DNA of 64,000 nt, taken from contig CAUEEP010000930.1 of NCBI GenBank assembly GCA_958450365.1, positions 993,501-1,057,500 on the forward strand, in the 5' to 3' direction. How positions within the stretch are numbered: the first letter of the stretch is position 1; each line of letters opens with the position of its first letter. The notes under the pieces were generated by a model that saw only the letters and a program-made list of their open reading frames with translations, had not been told where the DNA came from and did not search any database. This document shows, piece after piece, positions 1 through 10,569 of this stretch. The stretch is from Mesorhabditis belari. Taxonomy: Eukaryota > Nematoda > Chromadorea > Rhabditida > Rhabditidae. The translations under genes and the position numbers were made by a program.

Positions 1-365
1 GTGTAGGCTACAGTAACCCGGTTAGACCGGTTACCGTAACCCAATTAGATCCAGCTACCGTAAACTGATAGAGATCGATACTATCAGCTGCAGACAAAAC
101 TACAGAACTACAGAACAATCGGTCAGAACAAGCGGAGAAAACGAAGATGGAATTAGGCTTGCCTTGGAGCTCATTAGACTACTGTATTTGACTACTCATT
201 AGACAAAACTAGACCATTTTCTAGAGCTTTCTAGAGCCTTCAGAGCTAGGGCAGCTGTATCGTATTGGTGAATTCTTCAAACAAGTTTGCCAATATCGTA
301 CTAGAGTTGATACTTAGTGCTAGAGGGGTCAAAACTTTCTCCGAAACTTGTCTAAGACTACGAAC

Positions 366-489
366 GAGCATCTAGAGCCAGCTAAAGCCAGCTAGAGCCG
401 ACGCTAGATCCAGCTAGAGCCAGCTAAAGCCAGCGAAAGCCAGCTAAAGCCAGCTAAAGCCAGCTAAGGCCAGCTAAAGCCAGCTAGAG
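366..489. repeat. Minisatellite, ~10-nt unit (ccagctaaag / ccagctagag)
   Basis: About a dozen imperfect copies of a 10-nt unit run head to tail just before an inverted repeat. It lies upstream of the first visible GPCR exon. The rest of 1-365 holds scattered ggttaccgtaaccc words and no exon that I can support. Confidence 0.8.
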
Positions 490-510
490 CGTAGTCTTAG
501 ACGTAGTCTT

Positions 511-665
511 ATCCGTTTCCCTATGATAGTCAAATGTCAAAAGATCTAATACTTTTCTGCAAGGTTTGTAGTCTTAGACAAAACTTGTTGCTAGTCTCAA
601 TCTCAATATTCGTTTACAGAAAAGTACTAGATCTTTTGACATTTGACTACCATAAGGAAACGGAT
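511..665. repeat. Inverted repeat, 49-nt arms, 57-nt spacer
   Basis: The left arm (511-559, starting atccgtttccctatgatagt) pairs with the right arm (617-665, ending aaggaaacggat) with few mismatches. The product is a strong hairpin, probably a small foldback element or MITE. No TSD is obvious. Confidence 0.8.
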
Positions 666-669
666 TTCA

Positions 670-1208
670 GGCCCTAAAGGCCTAGCTTTTAATCTAGGCC
701 TTAAATTTCACCTTTAAATTTCTTGGGTAAAGCTTTCTGAGTTTCCCGATTAGTGTGTTCCCGATCAGTGTGTTCAATGATCAAATGCGTGCTCAATTCT
801 TGGCTTGAAAAGCTCGACTCTACAAGAGAATCCTACAAGCTTCGATTGAGCTACAAGAGCTACAACTCTTGTAGCTCAATCTTTTGAAACGAAGTGAATG
901 ACGCTTGAAATGTTCTTTGCCTCTAAACTGTCTATTTCTCTTCTTTTCCATATCAAAAGTATCAAAAGCATTGTGTTAAAATAGCTCTTTAAACTTTGAA
1001 TCTCTTTTCCAATGTGCCAGATGATCTACGTTTCCAAAATTTGTACTCAAAGCGCTCGATTCTTTATTGTGCACGGTTCCCTCGGCTAGAATGTTTGATG
1101 TACAAAAGATCGGCAACTAGTAATGCAACCAATGATGGCTTTATACAAGCTACCGCAATTCTATGTCCAGCTTTTCTACAAGCTACCGTAACTATGTGAT
1201 TTCTTTAG
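670..1208. other. Non-coding stretch upstream of the first visible GPCR exon
   Basis: AT-rich sequence with a small palindrome (agctacaagagctacaactcttgtagct near 849-876) and no splice-bounded open frame that matches GPCR helices. It is probably intron of the GPCR gene, whose 5' exons (TM1-TM5) must lie to the left of the window. Confidence 0.4.
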
Positions 1209-4200
1209 ATAAAGGAAAGATCAATGAGAGATTTAGGGTGAAAGATCGACACGAGTTGAAGGAGAAGAGTCGAGAGGCGACTATGGTTTTGATCACGATC
1301 GTTTTCATCTTTTTGATCTGCAACTTCTGGGGGTCAGTGAGTTTAAGGAGAGTCGGCAAGGGTTACCGTAGCCAGATTACGGTAATGGATTACGGTAATG
1401 GGCTACAGTAATGAACTACAGTAATTTGAAAGTCAAAGTTTACAGAAATGGTTTCTTTTCGAAAAGAGTTCTATTTCCAAAAAAGCTAAAGTAATCTAGC
1501 CTCGAGTTTCGACAAAATCAGCTCATTTTTTCCTTTTCATTAAAGGAATTGTGTTTCCTTAGAAAATTGGATAAAAATTAAGTTAATCATGATGAAAACT
1601 ACGGTAGGATTACGGTAAGATTACGGTAGGATTATGGTAGGATTATGGTAGGATTAGGGTAGGATTAGGGTAAGATTACGGTAGGATTACGGTAGGATTA
1701 TAGTAAGATTATGGTAAGATTATGGTAAGATTATGGTAGGATTATGGTAGGATTACGGTAGGATTACGGTAGTTTACGGTTTTTGTCTTTTGAACACTCG
1801 AAGAAGTATTCTATTGTATCTCTTGGATTCAAAAATGATTTTGTTCCAGATTTGTGCTCACATTACTTGAGCAAATCCTTCCTTCATCCATTTTGCATGA
1901 GGATTACGGCACTTTTTACACCTTCTCCCGAGAGGCCATCAACTTTCTCGCGATCATCAACTCGTCCATCAATTTTGTCATCTATATCATTTTTGGAAAG
2001 GATTTTAGGTAAGATTTTGAGAAGCTAAAGAAACTAAAGAATCTAATGAATCTAATGAGTCTAAAGAATAGGAATACAGCACAGCTACTTCAACTACAAT
2101 AGGCTATTTGTCTGCTGTATTCTGTCTGTCTGCTTAAGAATAGGCTTTTGTCCATAAAAGCTAGAGGTTACCAGAGATCTGTAGGCTTACAGTAGGTCTA
2201 CAGTAGGCCAGCTTTTAGTAGATCAAGACTACGGCAGTCTAACTATAAAGCTTGTATCTATATGGTTCTTTTATGGGTTTCGTTTGGGATTCCAAAAACT
2301 AGTCCCCACCGGGATTCGAACCCGGCACCTCCCGCCGACCTCTAGCTTACTAGGCGAGCGCTCTACCAATGAGCTACGCCGACACGTGGTTCGTTGCCAC
2401 CAAATGAGGGTCTTATGCCTTATCCTTCCTTTTTCTTCCTTTTTCTTTCTTTCTTTCTTCTTCCCTCTTCTCTTTCCTTTTTTCTCTTCGCAAGCTAAGG
2501 CACCGGATAGCTCAATGGTTAAAGCGCATGCCTGCAAAGCGAAAGGTCGAGGGTTCAATCCCTTCCCGTGAAATCTACTTTTTCTTCCAAATTCCTTCAC
2601 TTATTTCAGAAAAGAGCTGATCATTGTTTACGGGTGTGGAATGAGAGGAATGACGCTGAGACTGCCGACTCATGATAAGTTCAGGTTAGTTCAAAGTCGA
2701 CAAAAAAAGGTTCGCTCAACGTGTTCTACCCTCATTGATTTGCTTAACGATGCTTAACGATTGACTCACGATTGACTCACGATTAACGCAATCCCCATTC
2801 TCCATAACATTTCTCATGCTCAGTTGAAAGATTGAACTTAAAATTTCAATAAAATCTCTTTCTCTAGAAAAGTACAAATGAAACACAACGGATTGGCAAA
2901 ATCGTACGCAAATCAAATGGGAAATCACGGTATTGTGTTTGCGAGAGAGAGAGGAAAATAGTTGCTAATGCCTAGAAATAAATCTATATAAGAATCTCTT
3001 ACTGTAGACTGTGTACTTTGTGCTCAAAGGTGCAAACACACCAGTTCTGGTGCACTCATTAGAACAAGAGGTGTGCGTTCTTTCTCTGTCGCTCATAGGA
3101 AAAAGCGGCGTCTGGCACACTGGCCCGGGATAGGGGCTGCGGGAAGGCCCCCGGCCGGTTTAATTACCCAAGTTTTGGGCGCCGATTAACAAGCCTCATA
3201 GTCAGCAATGGTTTCACCACTGTGCGTTCTTTCCATGTCGCTCGTAGGAAAAAGTGGCGTCTGGCACACTGGCTCGGGATAGATGCCGCGGGAAACGCCC
3301 TCTCCCGGTTTAATTACCCAAGTTTTGCCAGAAGGGAAGAGTTCGAAAGCACAAAAAACCTCATTTTTCCAGTGCCAACTTTCAGTGCGCCAGATAGGGT
3401 GTTTTGAGCACAAAGCGGATCCCTTCTACCCAATTCTTTGCCGATCTCAATCCAATCAAATTTTAGTATATGGCGAACGTGGACGAAACGGGTGGACATT
3501 CGGCGGAGCATTTCGATGGTTACGGCTCGCCGGAAATCGGTTCGACTCTTAAACCATTTAAAAGCTCTCTGAGCAAATCTAAAGCATGCCATAACTACCG
3601 TAATCGGTAGAATTACAGTTTTAAAATCTGACTCCCATTTCAGACAGTTACACGGTATGCCAAAAAAACGTTTGTTTTTTTCTCAATTTTTCTCAAGCCA
3701 TTCACCAAAAAGGCAACTTTTCTTTTTCTTTTGAGTAAAAGTGACTCTGGCGTGTCTCCAAAGCTTATTATCTCGATATTTCAGCAACAATTTTTTAGAC
3801 TTTCAATTCATATTCAATTTCAGCATGCCGTGGGATCAGAAGATCCCCATTCGGGACGGCGAACCTCGATGTTGCTCGGATATCGATCAGAGTTTGGGCT
3901 CGCAAATGGGCAAGCTGGTGAGCGGGGTCTAACACCAACAACAACAACAATGAGTGACTCAGTTACCGTAACCCGTAACTGTGTAGGGCTACAGTAACCC
4001 AAGGAAACCCATCCACCGTAACCTGTAACTCTGTAGGGCTACAGTAACCCAAGTAGATCCAGTAACAGGGACTGCAAAGTATAGCGACAACTTTTTGGAA
4101 AAGTAGCTGGCAAATGCTTAAATTATTTGAAATGTGTCAAGTGTTATATATAGAATTGTAGCTCTAATTCTTGGCAACATTTATCTACAAAAAACTTTTT

Positions 4201-5376
4201 GATTGGACGTATACAAGTCATTTAACAAGCGCTTGAATGAGCGCTAGTTAAAGATGTCGATCTCTCCGGCGAATTCTTGTCATTTGGCCACTTTTCTTTA
4301 TTAAAAATTGTTAAGAAAAGCTTTTCAAGATTTTTTAAAAAAAATAGCTTTTAACATCACTAAATAACATAAAAAAAACAAAATTAGCTGTTTGAAATGA
4401 ACTGGCAGAACCAAAATTAAAGTTGATGACAGGTTTGAGAGACTAGCGCTCATTCATGCGCTTGTTAAATAAGCTGTATACGTCCAATCAAAACGTTTTT
4501 TGTAGATAAATGTTGCCAAGAATTAGAGCTACAATTCTATATATAACAATTAATACTTTTGAAATAATTTAAGCATTTGCCAGCTACTTTTCTAAAAAGG
4601 TTGTCGCTAGACTTTGCGATTACCTATAGTAATCCTACTGGTAGAGTTACAGTAACCAAAGTTACTGTAAAGCCACAACAAACATTAACTAGAGATCTAC
4701 CAGACCATTTTCTATTCTTTAAATTTAGTGGGAACCCCAGGAGCCTCTTCTACAAGAGGTGGAGGCTCGTCATCCCCATTCCACCCCTCCTCCTACTCTC
4801 CCGCCCACTCCGAGCGGCTCATTCCCCTCATTGACGATCACCCTCGTTTGAACGGTCATCTACATCAAGATTCACTCGATTCACCAATCAAGTGCCTTGT
4901 CAATGGTTTGTTTCCATCGTTTTGCAGTCTTTCAATCTTTACACTTGATTTTCTATAGTAATTTGAGTGCTCAATCAGCAAATCGGTGAGTGAAAATTTT
5001 GCAAAAAAAAAAGCTTGTCTTTCTCTATAAAAACCCGCTTCTATCAGACTTGATTTTGACAAAAAAAAAGGTTTAAAGTCGGGAAGCTGTGCAAAGAATT
5101 TACATTTGGATGATGTTGAGTAGAAGCAAAGCTTTGCTAGAGCACTGAATTCTTTTATTACAGTTTTCAGCGTTGAACCCAACTCTAAACCCTTTCCTTT
5201 CCCCCCAGAATCTTTTTCATCGCTCAATTACAGGTTCTGAAGGTTACGTTTCTTCTCCCAACTCTCCGCGTTTCCTCTCACCAACCACTTGTCTTTCTCT
5301 TCAAAAGGAAACAATCGTCTCATTGTCTTCACGAAATGGCGATTGTAATAGTGATCGATTAGGGACACTGTGTTAA
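1209..5376 (+). CDS. Neuropeptide/FMRFamide-type GPCR, 3' half (TM6, TM7, C-tail), multi-exon
   Basis: Rhodopsin-family receptor acting in the plasma membrane. Exons 1209-1332, 1850-2008 and 2610-2684 join with matching phases. The first gives a basic third loop (KEKSREAT) and TM6 ([16 protein letters not shown]). The second gives the third extracellular loop, TM7 ([20 protein letters not shown]) and the start of helix 8 (KDF). The third continues the tail. The NSSINFVIY form of the NPxxY motif is typical of nematode peptide receptors. Downstream exons 3467-3599, 3644-3654 (an 11-nt microexon, tentative), 3824-3917, 4729-4905 and 5171-5376 form one phase-consistent Ser/Pro-rich disordered tail ending at TAA 5374-5376. 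The link from 2684 to 3467 is unresolved. The best donor (cag|gttagt) is in phase 2 and would put a stop at 3570-3572, while the coding-like frame of 3467-3599 needs phase 0. TM1-TM5 are outside the window. The ligand is unknown. An ORF on either side of this reading would not reveal the gene because every exon is short. Confidence 0.75.
1604..1772. repeat. Minisatellite ggattacggta, ~11-nt unit, within a GPCR intron
   Basis: About 15 copies of an 11-nt unit with ac/at variation lie between the TM6 and TM7 exons. Similar gattacggta words occur at 1374-1390. Confidence 0.85.
2302..2383 (-). tRNA. tRNA-like gene, anticodon AGT (Thr), enlarged variable region
   Basis: On the minus strand the order is U8-A9, a GCTC D-stem, loop ATTGGTA, anticodon loop CTAGTAA (AGT), and T-arm CCGGG-TTCGAAT-CCCGG. 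Box A (TAGCTCATTGG) and box B (GGTTCGAATCC) fit pol III consensus. The variable region is about 16 nt and reads like an 11-nt duplication (AGGTCGGCGGG then AGGTGCCGGG). The acceptor stem (GTCGGCG with TGGGGAC) has two mismatches. It may be a degenerate tRNA, a SINE head, or a nematode long-variable-arm tRNA. It sits in a GPCR intron. Confidence 0.6.
2501..2571 (+). tRNA. tRNA-like gene, anticodon GCA (Cys), probably degenerate
   Basis: Box A TAGCTCAATGG and box B GGTTCAATCCC are present. The anticodon loop reads CTGCAAA, which gives GCA. The anticodon stem has mismatches (CATGC with GCGAA), and the T-stem/acceptor 3' side fits only if one base is lost, so this is likely a tRNA pseudogene or tRNA-derived repeat. 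It lies about 120 nt from the Thr-like gene on the opposite strand, in the same intron. The pyrimidine-rich tract 2420-2490 separates the two. Confidence 0.5.
3069..3330 (-). repeat. Two copies of the acttgggtaattaaaccg repeat family, minus orientation
   Basis: Units at about 3069-3178 and 3221-3330 share tgtgcgttctttc, the gcgtctggcacac block and ggtttaattacccaagt. The short linker resembles the gtcattgctgactacgagg linker of the tandem arrays at 49 and 51 kb. The pair lies in the GPCR intron before exon 3467. Confidence 0.8.
4075..4616. mobile_element. Foldback MITE with ~180-bp inverted arms
   Basis: The ends read caaagtatagcgacaac and gttgtcgctagactttg. The arms stay complementary inward through tttgccagctac, tctatatata and cgtccaatca to the gcgctcattc block near 4230/4450. 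The short AT-rich centre has no ORF. The element is inside a GPCR intron. A diverged half of the same family is at 10360-10535. Confidence 0.85.
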
Positions 5377-6147
5377 AAATATTGTAGTTGATACTGTAGT
5401 TATTTTTCTGGGATTTGCTTCGTTTATTCACATAGTATAGAGATTGCTTTCAATTATCCACCCAGCAAGCTAAAAGATTAGAGATCTAACTGTAGATCTA
5501 ATACAGTAACCTAGAGTCAGCTAGAATAGTCTACGATAGGCTACAGTATTCTAACAGTACCGTAGTCTACAGCAATCTTCTATAGTCTACAGTAATCTCC
5601 AGTAACCTGCAATAGCCTTCTATAACCTACAGTAGCGCACAGTAACGTACTGTAACCTGACAGTAACGTACTGTAGCCTGACAGTAGCCTACAGTAACTC
5701 TACAAAGCTTAAAGGGACCTTCAGTAGCCTACAGTAACCTACCGTAATCTGACAGCTGACAGTAACCTTCTATAGTCTACAGTAATCCCCAGTAACCCTA
5801 CAGTAGCCTATAATCTATATGCGAAAAACTTACTGTAAATGTGAATGTCTAAGCAAATCCTAATAGATTTCTCTTAAGTTTTCTCATTTTTTTTTGATGC
5901 CTTTTCGTCTCCCGAGCTCCCTTTTTTGCTATCCCCCCTTCTCGTTGCCTCAAATATGGGTTTCACTTTGTGCTTTGTACTTCTTTTTGTTCATTCGAAA
6001 TTTGAAATGTTTGATAAAGATTGAAAATTGACATAAAAACAATTCACAAAAGAGTTTTTTCAAGTATTTTTCATTTTATTTATGAAATTTTTTTCTCATA
6101 AGTCAAATCAACACGAGAGATCTCTTCTCGATCTCCCTTTTTTTTGC
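5082..6147. repeat. Segmental duplication, copy 1 (partner 38942-40178)
   Basis: Starts at ggaagctgtgcaaagaattt and runs through the last GPCR exon, its 3' flank, the ACAGTAA minisatellite and the tatgggtttcactttgtgc block to gatctccctttttt. Outside the minisatellite the copies look more than 95 percent identical. They differ near the exon acceptor and in minisatellite length. Both are on the same strand. Confidence 0.9.
5516..5820. repeat. Minisatellite of ctacagtaac-type units downstream of the GPCR
   Basis: Dozens of 9-11-nt variants (ctacagtaac, ctgacagtagc, cttctatagt). The duplicate at 39.4-39.8 kb is longer, so the array has changed since the duplication. Confidence 0.85.
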
Positions 6148-6301
6148 ATTTAATCCATTTATCAAGCCAAATTTTGTGACCAAATTTCAAATAACACAAC
6201 ACACACCCATGTGTTGCCATTCTGAGACTATTTGCAAAGATTTGTGCTGAAAAAGAACGCATTCTTTGTCCAAGATTGAATCCCATCGGCAAATCGTTGA
6301 G

Positions 6302-6394
6302 TCTCTTTTTCTTTTCTTTTCTTTTCTTTTCTTTTTTTTCTTTTCTTTTCTTTTCTTTTCTTTTCTTTTCTTTTCTTTTCTTTTCTTTTCTTTT
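6302..6394. repeat. Microsatellite (CTTTT)n
   Basis: A nearly perfect pentanucleotide tract. It explains the Lys/Glu-rich minus-strand frames around it, which are not genes. Confidence 0.95.
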
Positions 6395-6659
6395 AAGTTG
6401 ATTCTTCCTTCCCGAAAGAAAGTCGATTCTTTTGAGCAAACAATGACTCCTTTTTGAATCCCCTTCTTGAACACTTCCCAATCATTTCCGCCATCCATCG
6501 TCTAAAGGCAAACTTTGTGAATTGAGGAGGAAATTTGGAAGAAAGCGGATTGGTGATTAAGAACTGCAAAATGTTCAAAAATGATCGGCACATTGTGGAA
6601 TCAAAATCGTTCCCGTTGATGCTGGAGTCAGGCTTACTCCAATCGTCTCTGATCTGTCT

Positions 6660-7110
6660 CTGATCTCTGAAAAATGAATTTCCGGATAATTTGGATACCG
6701 GATAACCCGGATTTTCAGATTTCCAGATAAAATTCGGATATGGATAATTATCCGGATTATCCGGATTATCCGGAAAATCCGGATAACTCTGGACATTGTG
6801 AATTCTAGCTAATTTTCTTGTTTTTGTGTTTTTTCGATCTTTTATTTCGCGACTTACAAACATCGTACCAAATTTACATATGAAAAATAATAAAATAAGA
6901 TTAAAAGCTTCGTAGAAATACTTCAAGTTACACATAGCCATACGAATTTTATCAAAAAATGACACATCATTTGGCTCGAAACGCGAAAATTTCAACTTTC
7001 GCCGTTTCATTATCCGAACTTTCCGGATATCCGAATCCGAATAAACAAATCGGTATTTCCGGGATTTCCGGATAATTTCCGAATCAATTTCCAGATAATT
7101 CGTGCAGCCC
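6660..7110. repeat. ccggattat-type degenerate repeats, two clusters
   Basis: Overlapping ccggataat/ccggattat words fill 6675-6790 and 7015-7110 on either side of about 220 nt of unique AT-rich DNA. The minus-strand frame over this area translates the repeat (PDNPDN) and is not supported as a gene. At 7346-7373 there is a perfect 10-bp stem (cccctcaaaa/ttttgagggg). Confidence 0.7.
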
Positions 7111-7545
7111 TGAATCCAGGTGCATGTCTGGCTTACCCAGAGACTTTTTTTTTATGAGCCAATCTCATCAGCACCGCCATATTTGAATCTTTATTTTATT
7201 TGACGTCATTCCCCATGCAGAAGCTATGCTATGACCTAGAGCTGGAAGTTTTGGAGTAAATGAGGCAGATGATCTTGAAAAGTTTTTCTTTTTGGAGAAC
7301 TGGCAAACCCCTCTAAATTAAAGTAGTGGTCAAAATTAGATTCCCCTCAAAAAAGTGATACTCTTTTGAGGGGTTGTAACTTTATATGTAGAAATCGAAA
7401 TACAAGGTGACCACAAAGTTTCCGGAATTTGTTTAGTGACGGCTGTTTGATGTGCTATTATCCTATTCGAGCGTTTTATTGATTTTCATCTCATTTTCAC
7501 GACTTTTTCAATATTTTAGCGTGAGATTTTTTAGGATTTGCTACA

Positions 7546-8590
7546 ATGAGCCCGAAACTGGATCGAGAGAAGATCGAGAGAAGATGCGCACAGCGGTTAT
7601 CGCCTTGCACAATGCCGGAATGAAGACCATAGACATTGTGAAGAACACCAGATACAAAACGAGCACCGTCTATGATGCCATGAAACGCTACCAAATCGTT
7701 GGTACAAACCCTCGGACCTTAAAAGAAGTGGCCGGCCTCCGACCGTAGTTATCCATAACATCGTCAACAAGATGCGACGCAAAATTTGCTGAAATCCACA
7801 ACGATCGATGCGAAAAATGGCTAAGGAGCTGAATTTGGGACGTTAAAGTGTTCGAAAGATAGTTCGAAAGAATCTGAAACTTATTCCTTACAAAATTTCC
7901 CTAGCACATTTCTTGAACGATGCGATCAAGTCGAAACGGCTAGCCAAAGCTCGCAAGATGCTTCGCTTGGTTGCAGGGCAACAACTGAGCAAAGTACTCT
8001 TCACTGATGAGAAGATTTTTACCATTGAGCTAAAACACAACTCTCAAAATTATTGCCAATTGCTTCGTAAAAGACTTAAGAACACTTTTGCAGCAAAAGT
8101 TTTTGTTCAGCTGTTATTTTCCGGTCTCTGTGATGGTTTGAGGTGGCATTTGTGCATCCGGAAAGACCTCGCTTGTGTTTGTCGATCGAAACGTGAAAAT
8201 TAATGCTCAAGTTTACCAGCAGAAAGTGCTAAAAGATGTGGTAAAACGTTGGGCATCAAAGCACTTTGGTCAAGCAGAATTTGTGCCTCAACAAGACTGG
8301 GCGCCGGCACACTCAGCTCGCTCCACACTTCAAATTTGCCAAAACTTGTTCCCTGGATTTTGGACAAAAGATGTTTGGCCACCAAATTTGCTCGATTTGT
8401 CGCCGCTTGATTATTCATTTTGGTCTCTTCTTGAAGACAAACTTCGGAACTATCGCTACACAAATGTCGATGGATTAAAACGTGCCTTGACCCGAGCTTA
8501 GAGTGATATTACTACTCTAGAGTGCACGACCATTATCGACAATTTCCCAAAGAGACTCCGAAAATGTATTCAGGAAATTTTGAGCATCTT
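7546..8590 (+). pseudogene. maT-family transposase, frameshifted
   Basis: The reading starts at ATG 7546 and is recovered only by changing frames. The best block is 8175-8501, which has the second catalytic Asp in FVPQQDWAPAHS and a third Asp in LSPLDYSFW, exactly 37 residues apart. That is the DD37D signature of maT elements. The first Asp lies near LFTDEKIFT (7981-8060 region). A TAG at 8499-8501 truncates the C-terminus, although the frame beyond still resembles the family (FPKRLRKCI). Multiple frameshifts before 8175 make it inactive. Confidence 0.8.
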
Positions 8591-8726
8591 TTGTAATTGT
8601 TTTTGTTTTAAATTATTGCTAAAAAATAGAAATTGTTATTTTCATGCTTTTTCAGAAAAGAGAAACAGTCTATTTGAGTCTTATTACTTTTTTTGAATTA
8701 TCTTTCTCCCCGACAACCTAGCTAAA

Positions 8727-9090
8727 TGGCTAGCTAAAAGGGAGAATTTAGAAAAAATCCATAAAGGTTTTTTCTTGAGAAGCGATCAGGGCCAAGATTT
8801 GCCTAACAAAGGGTATATTTTTGAATTATCTTTCTCCCCGAAAACCTATTCTATCGCTTTTGAGACGCTGAACGGCGGAAGGTGCACTGACGAGAGTTTA
8901 TCTGAAGAGTATACAAAATTGCATCGAGATTTTTCTTACTTGCTTTTCTTGCTTTCTTTTTCGAATTTTTTTTAGCTCCTATTTCTCCCTGATCAAAGCC
9001 ATTGAGCATCTCGTTTTCTTAAAGAAATCCCTCGAATCCCGGGAGTGCCCAACATATTTCCTCTTTGGAATGTTAAGGAAAACGAAAGGC
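8727..9090 (+). pseudogene. Captured fragment of gene N inside the maT element
   Basis: Nearly identical to the complement of about 15689-16049 in gene N (blocks LAKREN, SDQGQDLPNKGY, ETLNGGRCTDES, CPTYFLFGMLR). Relative to the transposase it is coding on the same strand. The open frame is broken by an indel near 8975. A short filler just upstream (about 8692-8715) repeats a stretch found again at 8819-8842 inside the fragment. Confidence 0.9.
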
Positions 9091-9184
9091 GCTTTTCAAA
9101 AAAAATCCCGGGAACTTTGTGGTCAGCCTGTATAAGTGCTATAGCATCTGAAAGCTTTCATTGAGCTCTACAAAATGTACTATA

Positions 9185-9724
9185 TTAGGTTGTCCAATAA
9201 GTAATGCGTGTTACTTATTTCGAAACTATTGCGAAATCGCTTCGAGCAAATATATGCTCTTTTTAATCATCAGCATCTTGTGTTTATTTTTATATATTAT
9301 TTTATTCATTTGCTTTTGTTTTATAATAGATATGTTGTTTTGCAGATGAAAGACAAAAAGTTTGTTGTCCGCGCATCAATGCTGTATGATTTCAAACGAG
9401 GTAAAACTGCAGCGGATTGCCATCGAACTATCTGTGCCGCATTTGGAGAGGATTCAATTTCAATCAGTCAGTGCCAGCGCTGGTTTAAACGATTTGCGGA
9501 CGGAAACGAGTCATTAGAGGACGAGGAACGCGCTGGAAGGCTGGAATTTCTTCTCATCGAAACCAGCTTCATTCTATTATGACGGACTTCACTCTTTGCT
9601 CGGACGATGGAGAAATGTTGTTGATTGTTTTGGAGAATATATCGATTAATAAAGTTCTCTTTTGTTAATTTTGTGATATTTTGAAAATCGTGTCAAAACA
9701 TTGGACAATTATTGGACAACCTAA
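9185..9724 (+). mobile_element. mariner, internally deleted copy (540 bp)
   Basis: TIR TTAGGTTGTCCAATAAGTAA at the left and ttattggacaacctaa at the right, with TA on both sides. It keeps the 5' leader and about 65 transposase codons (from ATG 9348), then jumps at about 9540 to the last codons (GEYID equivalent near 9640). It is the same family as 22373-23625. The right end has lost the cgcattact block, so its 3' TIR is impaired. Confidence 0.9.
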
Positions 9725-10569
9725 TATCAATTTGAGAAATACGGTAGTTTTATCCAGCTTTTAGGGGTAAAGCAAAAATTTTGTGCGATTTTTGGGGCAA
9801 TTTTTGACTACCAGAAACGCTTGGAATCATTCTGAAACCATGTTTTTCGGAAATAACGCAAAAATGACGCAGGAAAAATTGTTTTTTTTTTTTGACAGCT
9901 TATAACATATTTCCAACGAAGATATGTCGAGAAAGCGAGCTTTATTTTCAAGCAGTTCCCTCCTTTTTAAAGCCTTAAGATATTATATATATACTTTATC
10001 CGACAAGGAAAAGTGACAATGCAAACAGTTTGAACAGCGTAGACGAAGAAAGATAATTGATATACAAACACAACTACAATTAGACACGTGTATATATGAC
10101 ATTAAAAACTAATTTAAAATTGACAGAGCTACAAGATCGAGCTTATATATTGAGGATTTCAAATAGTTCAGAGACGAAAAAATATCACAAGGTAACTTAT
10201 TCCAAATACGAGGAACACGACAAGCAAAAGATTGTGCTTGTTATTCTGCTTTTTTTTTATTAATGATTGATTAAACTGATGATTTTTTGACATTTCTTCT
10301 TAGAATGTATTATTAAGAAAAGTGTGAAAAATGGCAACTCGCGGAGAGAGACTTGAGCTCATTCGAGAGCTTGTAAAATGAGTTGTATGACTCCAATCGG
10401 AAAAGTTTTAGTAGATAAATGTAGCCAAGATGAAGGGCTTTATTTTTCTATATAACACTTGGCACTTTGATAAGAAGACAGGCGTTTGCCAGCAACTTTT
10501 CCAAGAAAGGTATCGCCATAAGTCGTGGTCAACCTGTAATTTTCCCAATTTTCTTTTCTAATTAAATTA
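9725..10569. other. Non-coding, with a decayed half-MITE
   Basis: AT-rich. Sequence at about 10360-10535 (gagcttgtaaaatgagttgt through tttgccagcaacttttcc) is a diverged arm of the 4075-4616 MITE family. No splice-bounded ORF was found. Confidence 0.5.

Larger units (their letters stand above)
7403..9130 (+). mobile_element. maT-type (DD37D) Tc1/mariner transposon carrying a host-gene fragment
   Basis: Flanked by TA (7401-7402 and 9131-9132). The left TIR starts CAAGGTGACCACAAAGTT and the right TIR, read inward, CAGGCTGACCACAAAGTT. It holds a broken transposase (7546-8590) followed by 364 nt copied from gene N (8727-9090). At 1728 bp it is longer than an ordinary maT element because of the captured cargo. 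Confidence 0.9.

Noticed and set aside
2271..2600. Overlapping ORFs on both strands (95 and 109 codons)
   Set aside because: They run through two tRNA-like genes and a pyrimidine tract, so they are not protein genes.
6080..6498. Lys/Glu-rich minus-strand frames
   Set aside because: They are translations of the (CTTTT)n microsatellite and have no splice or homology support.
6393..7010. 205-codon minus-strand frame with PDNPDN repeats
   Set aside because: The regular part is the ccggattat repeat. The remainder shows no motif, and no start or acceptor context is convincing.
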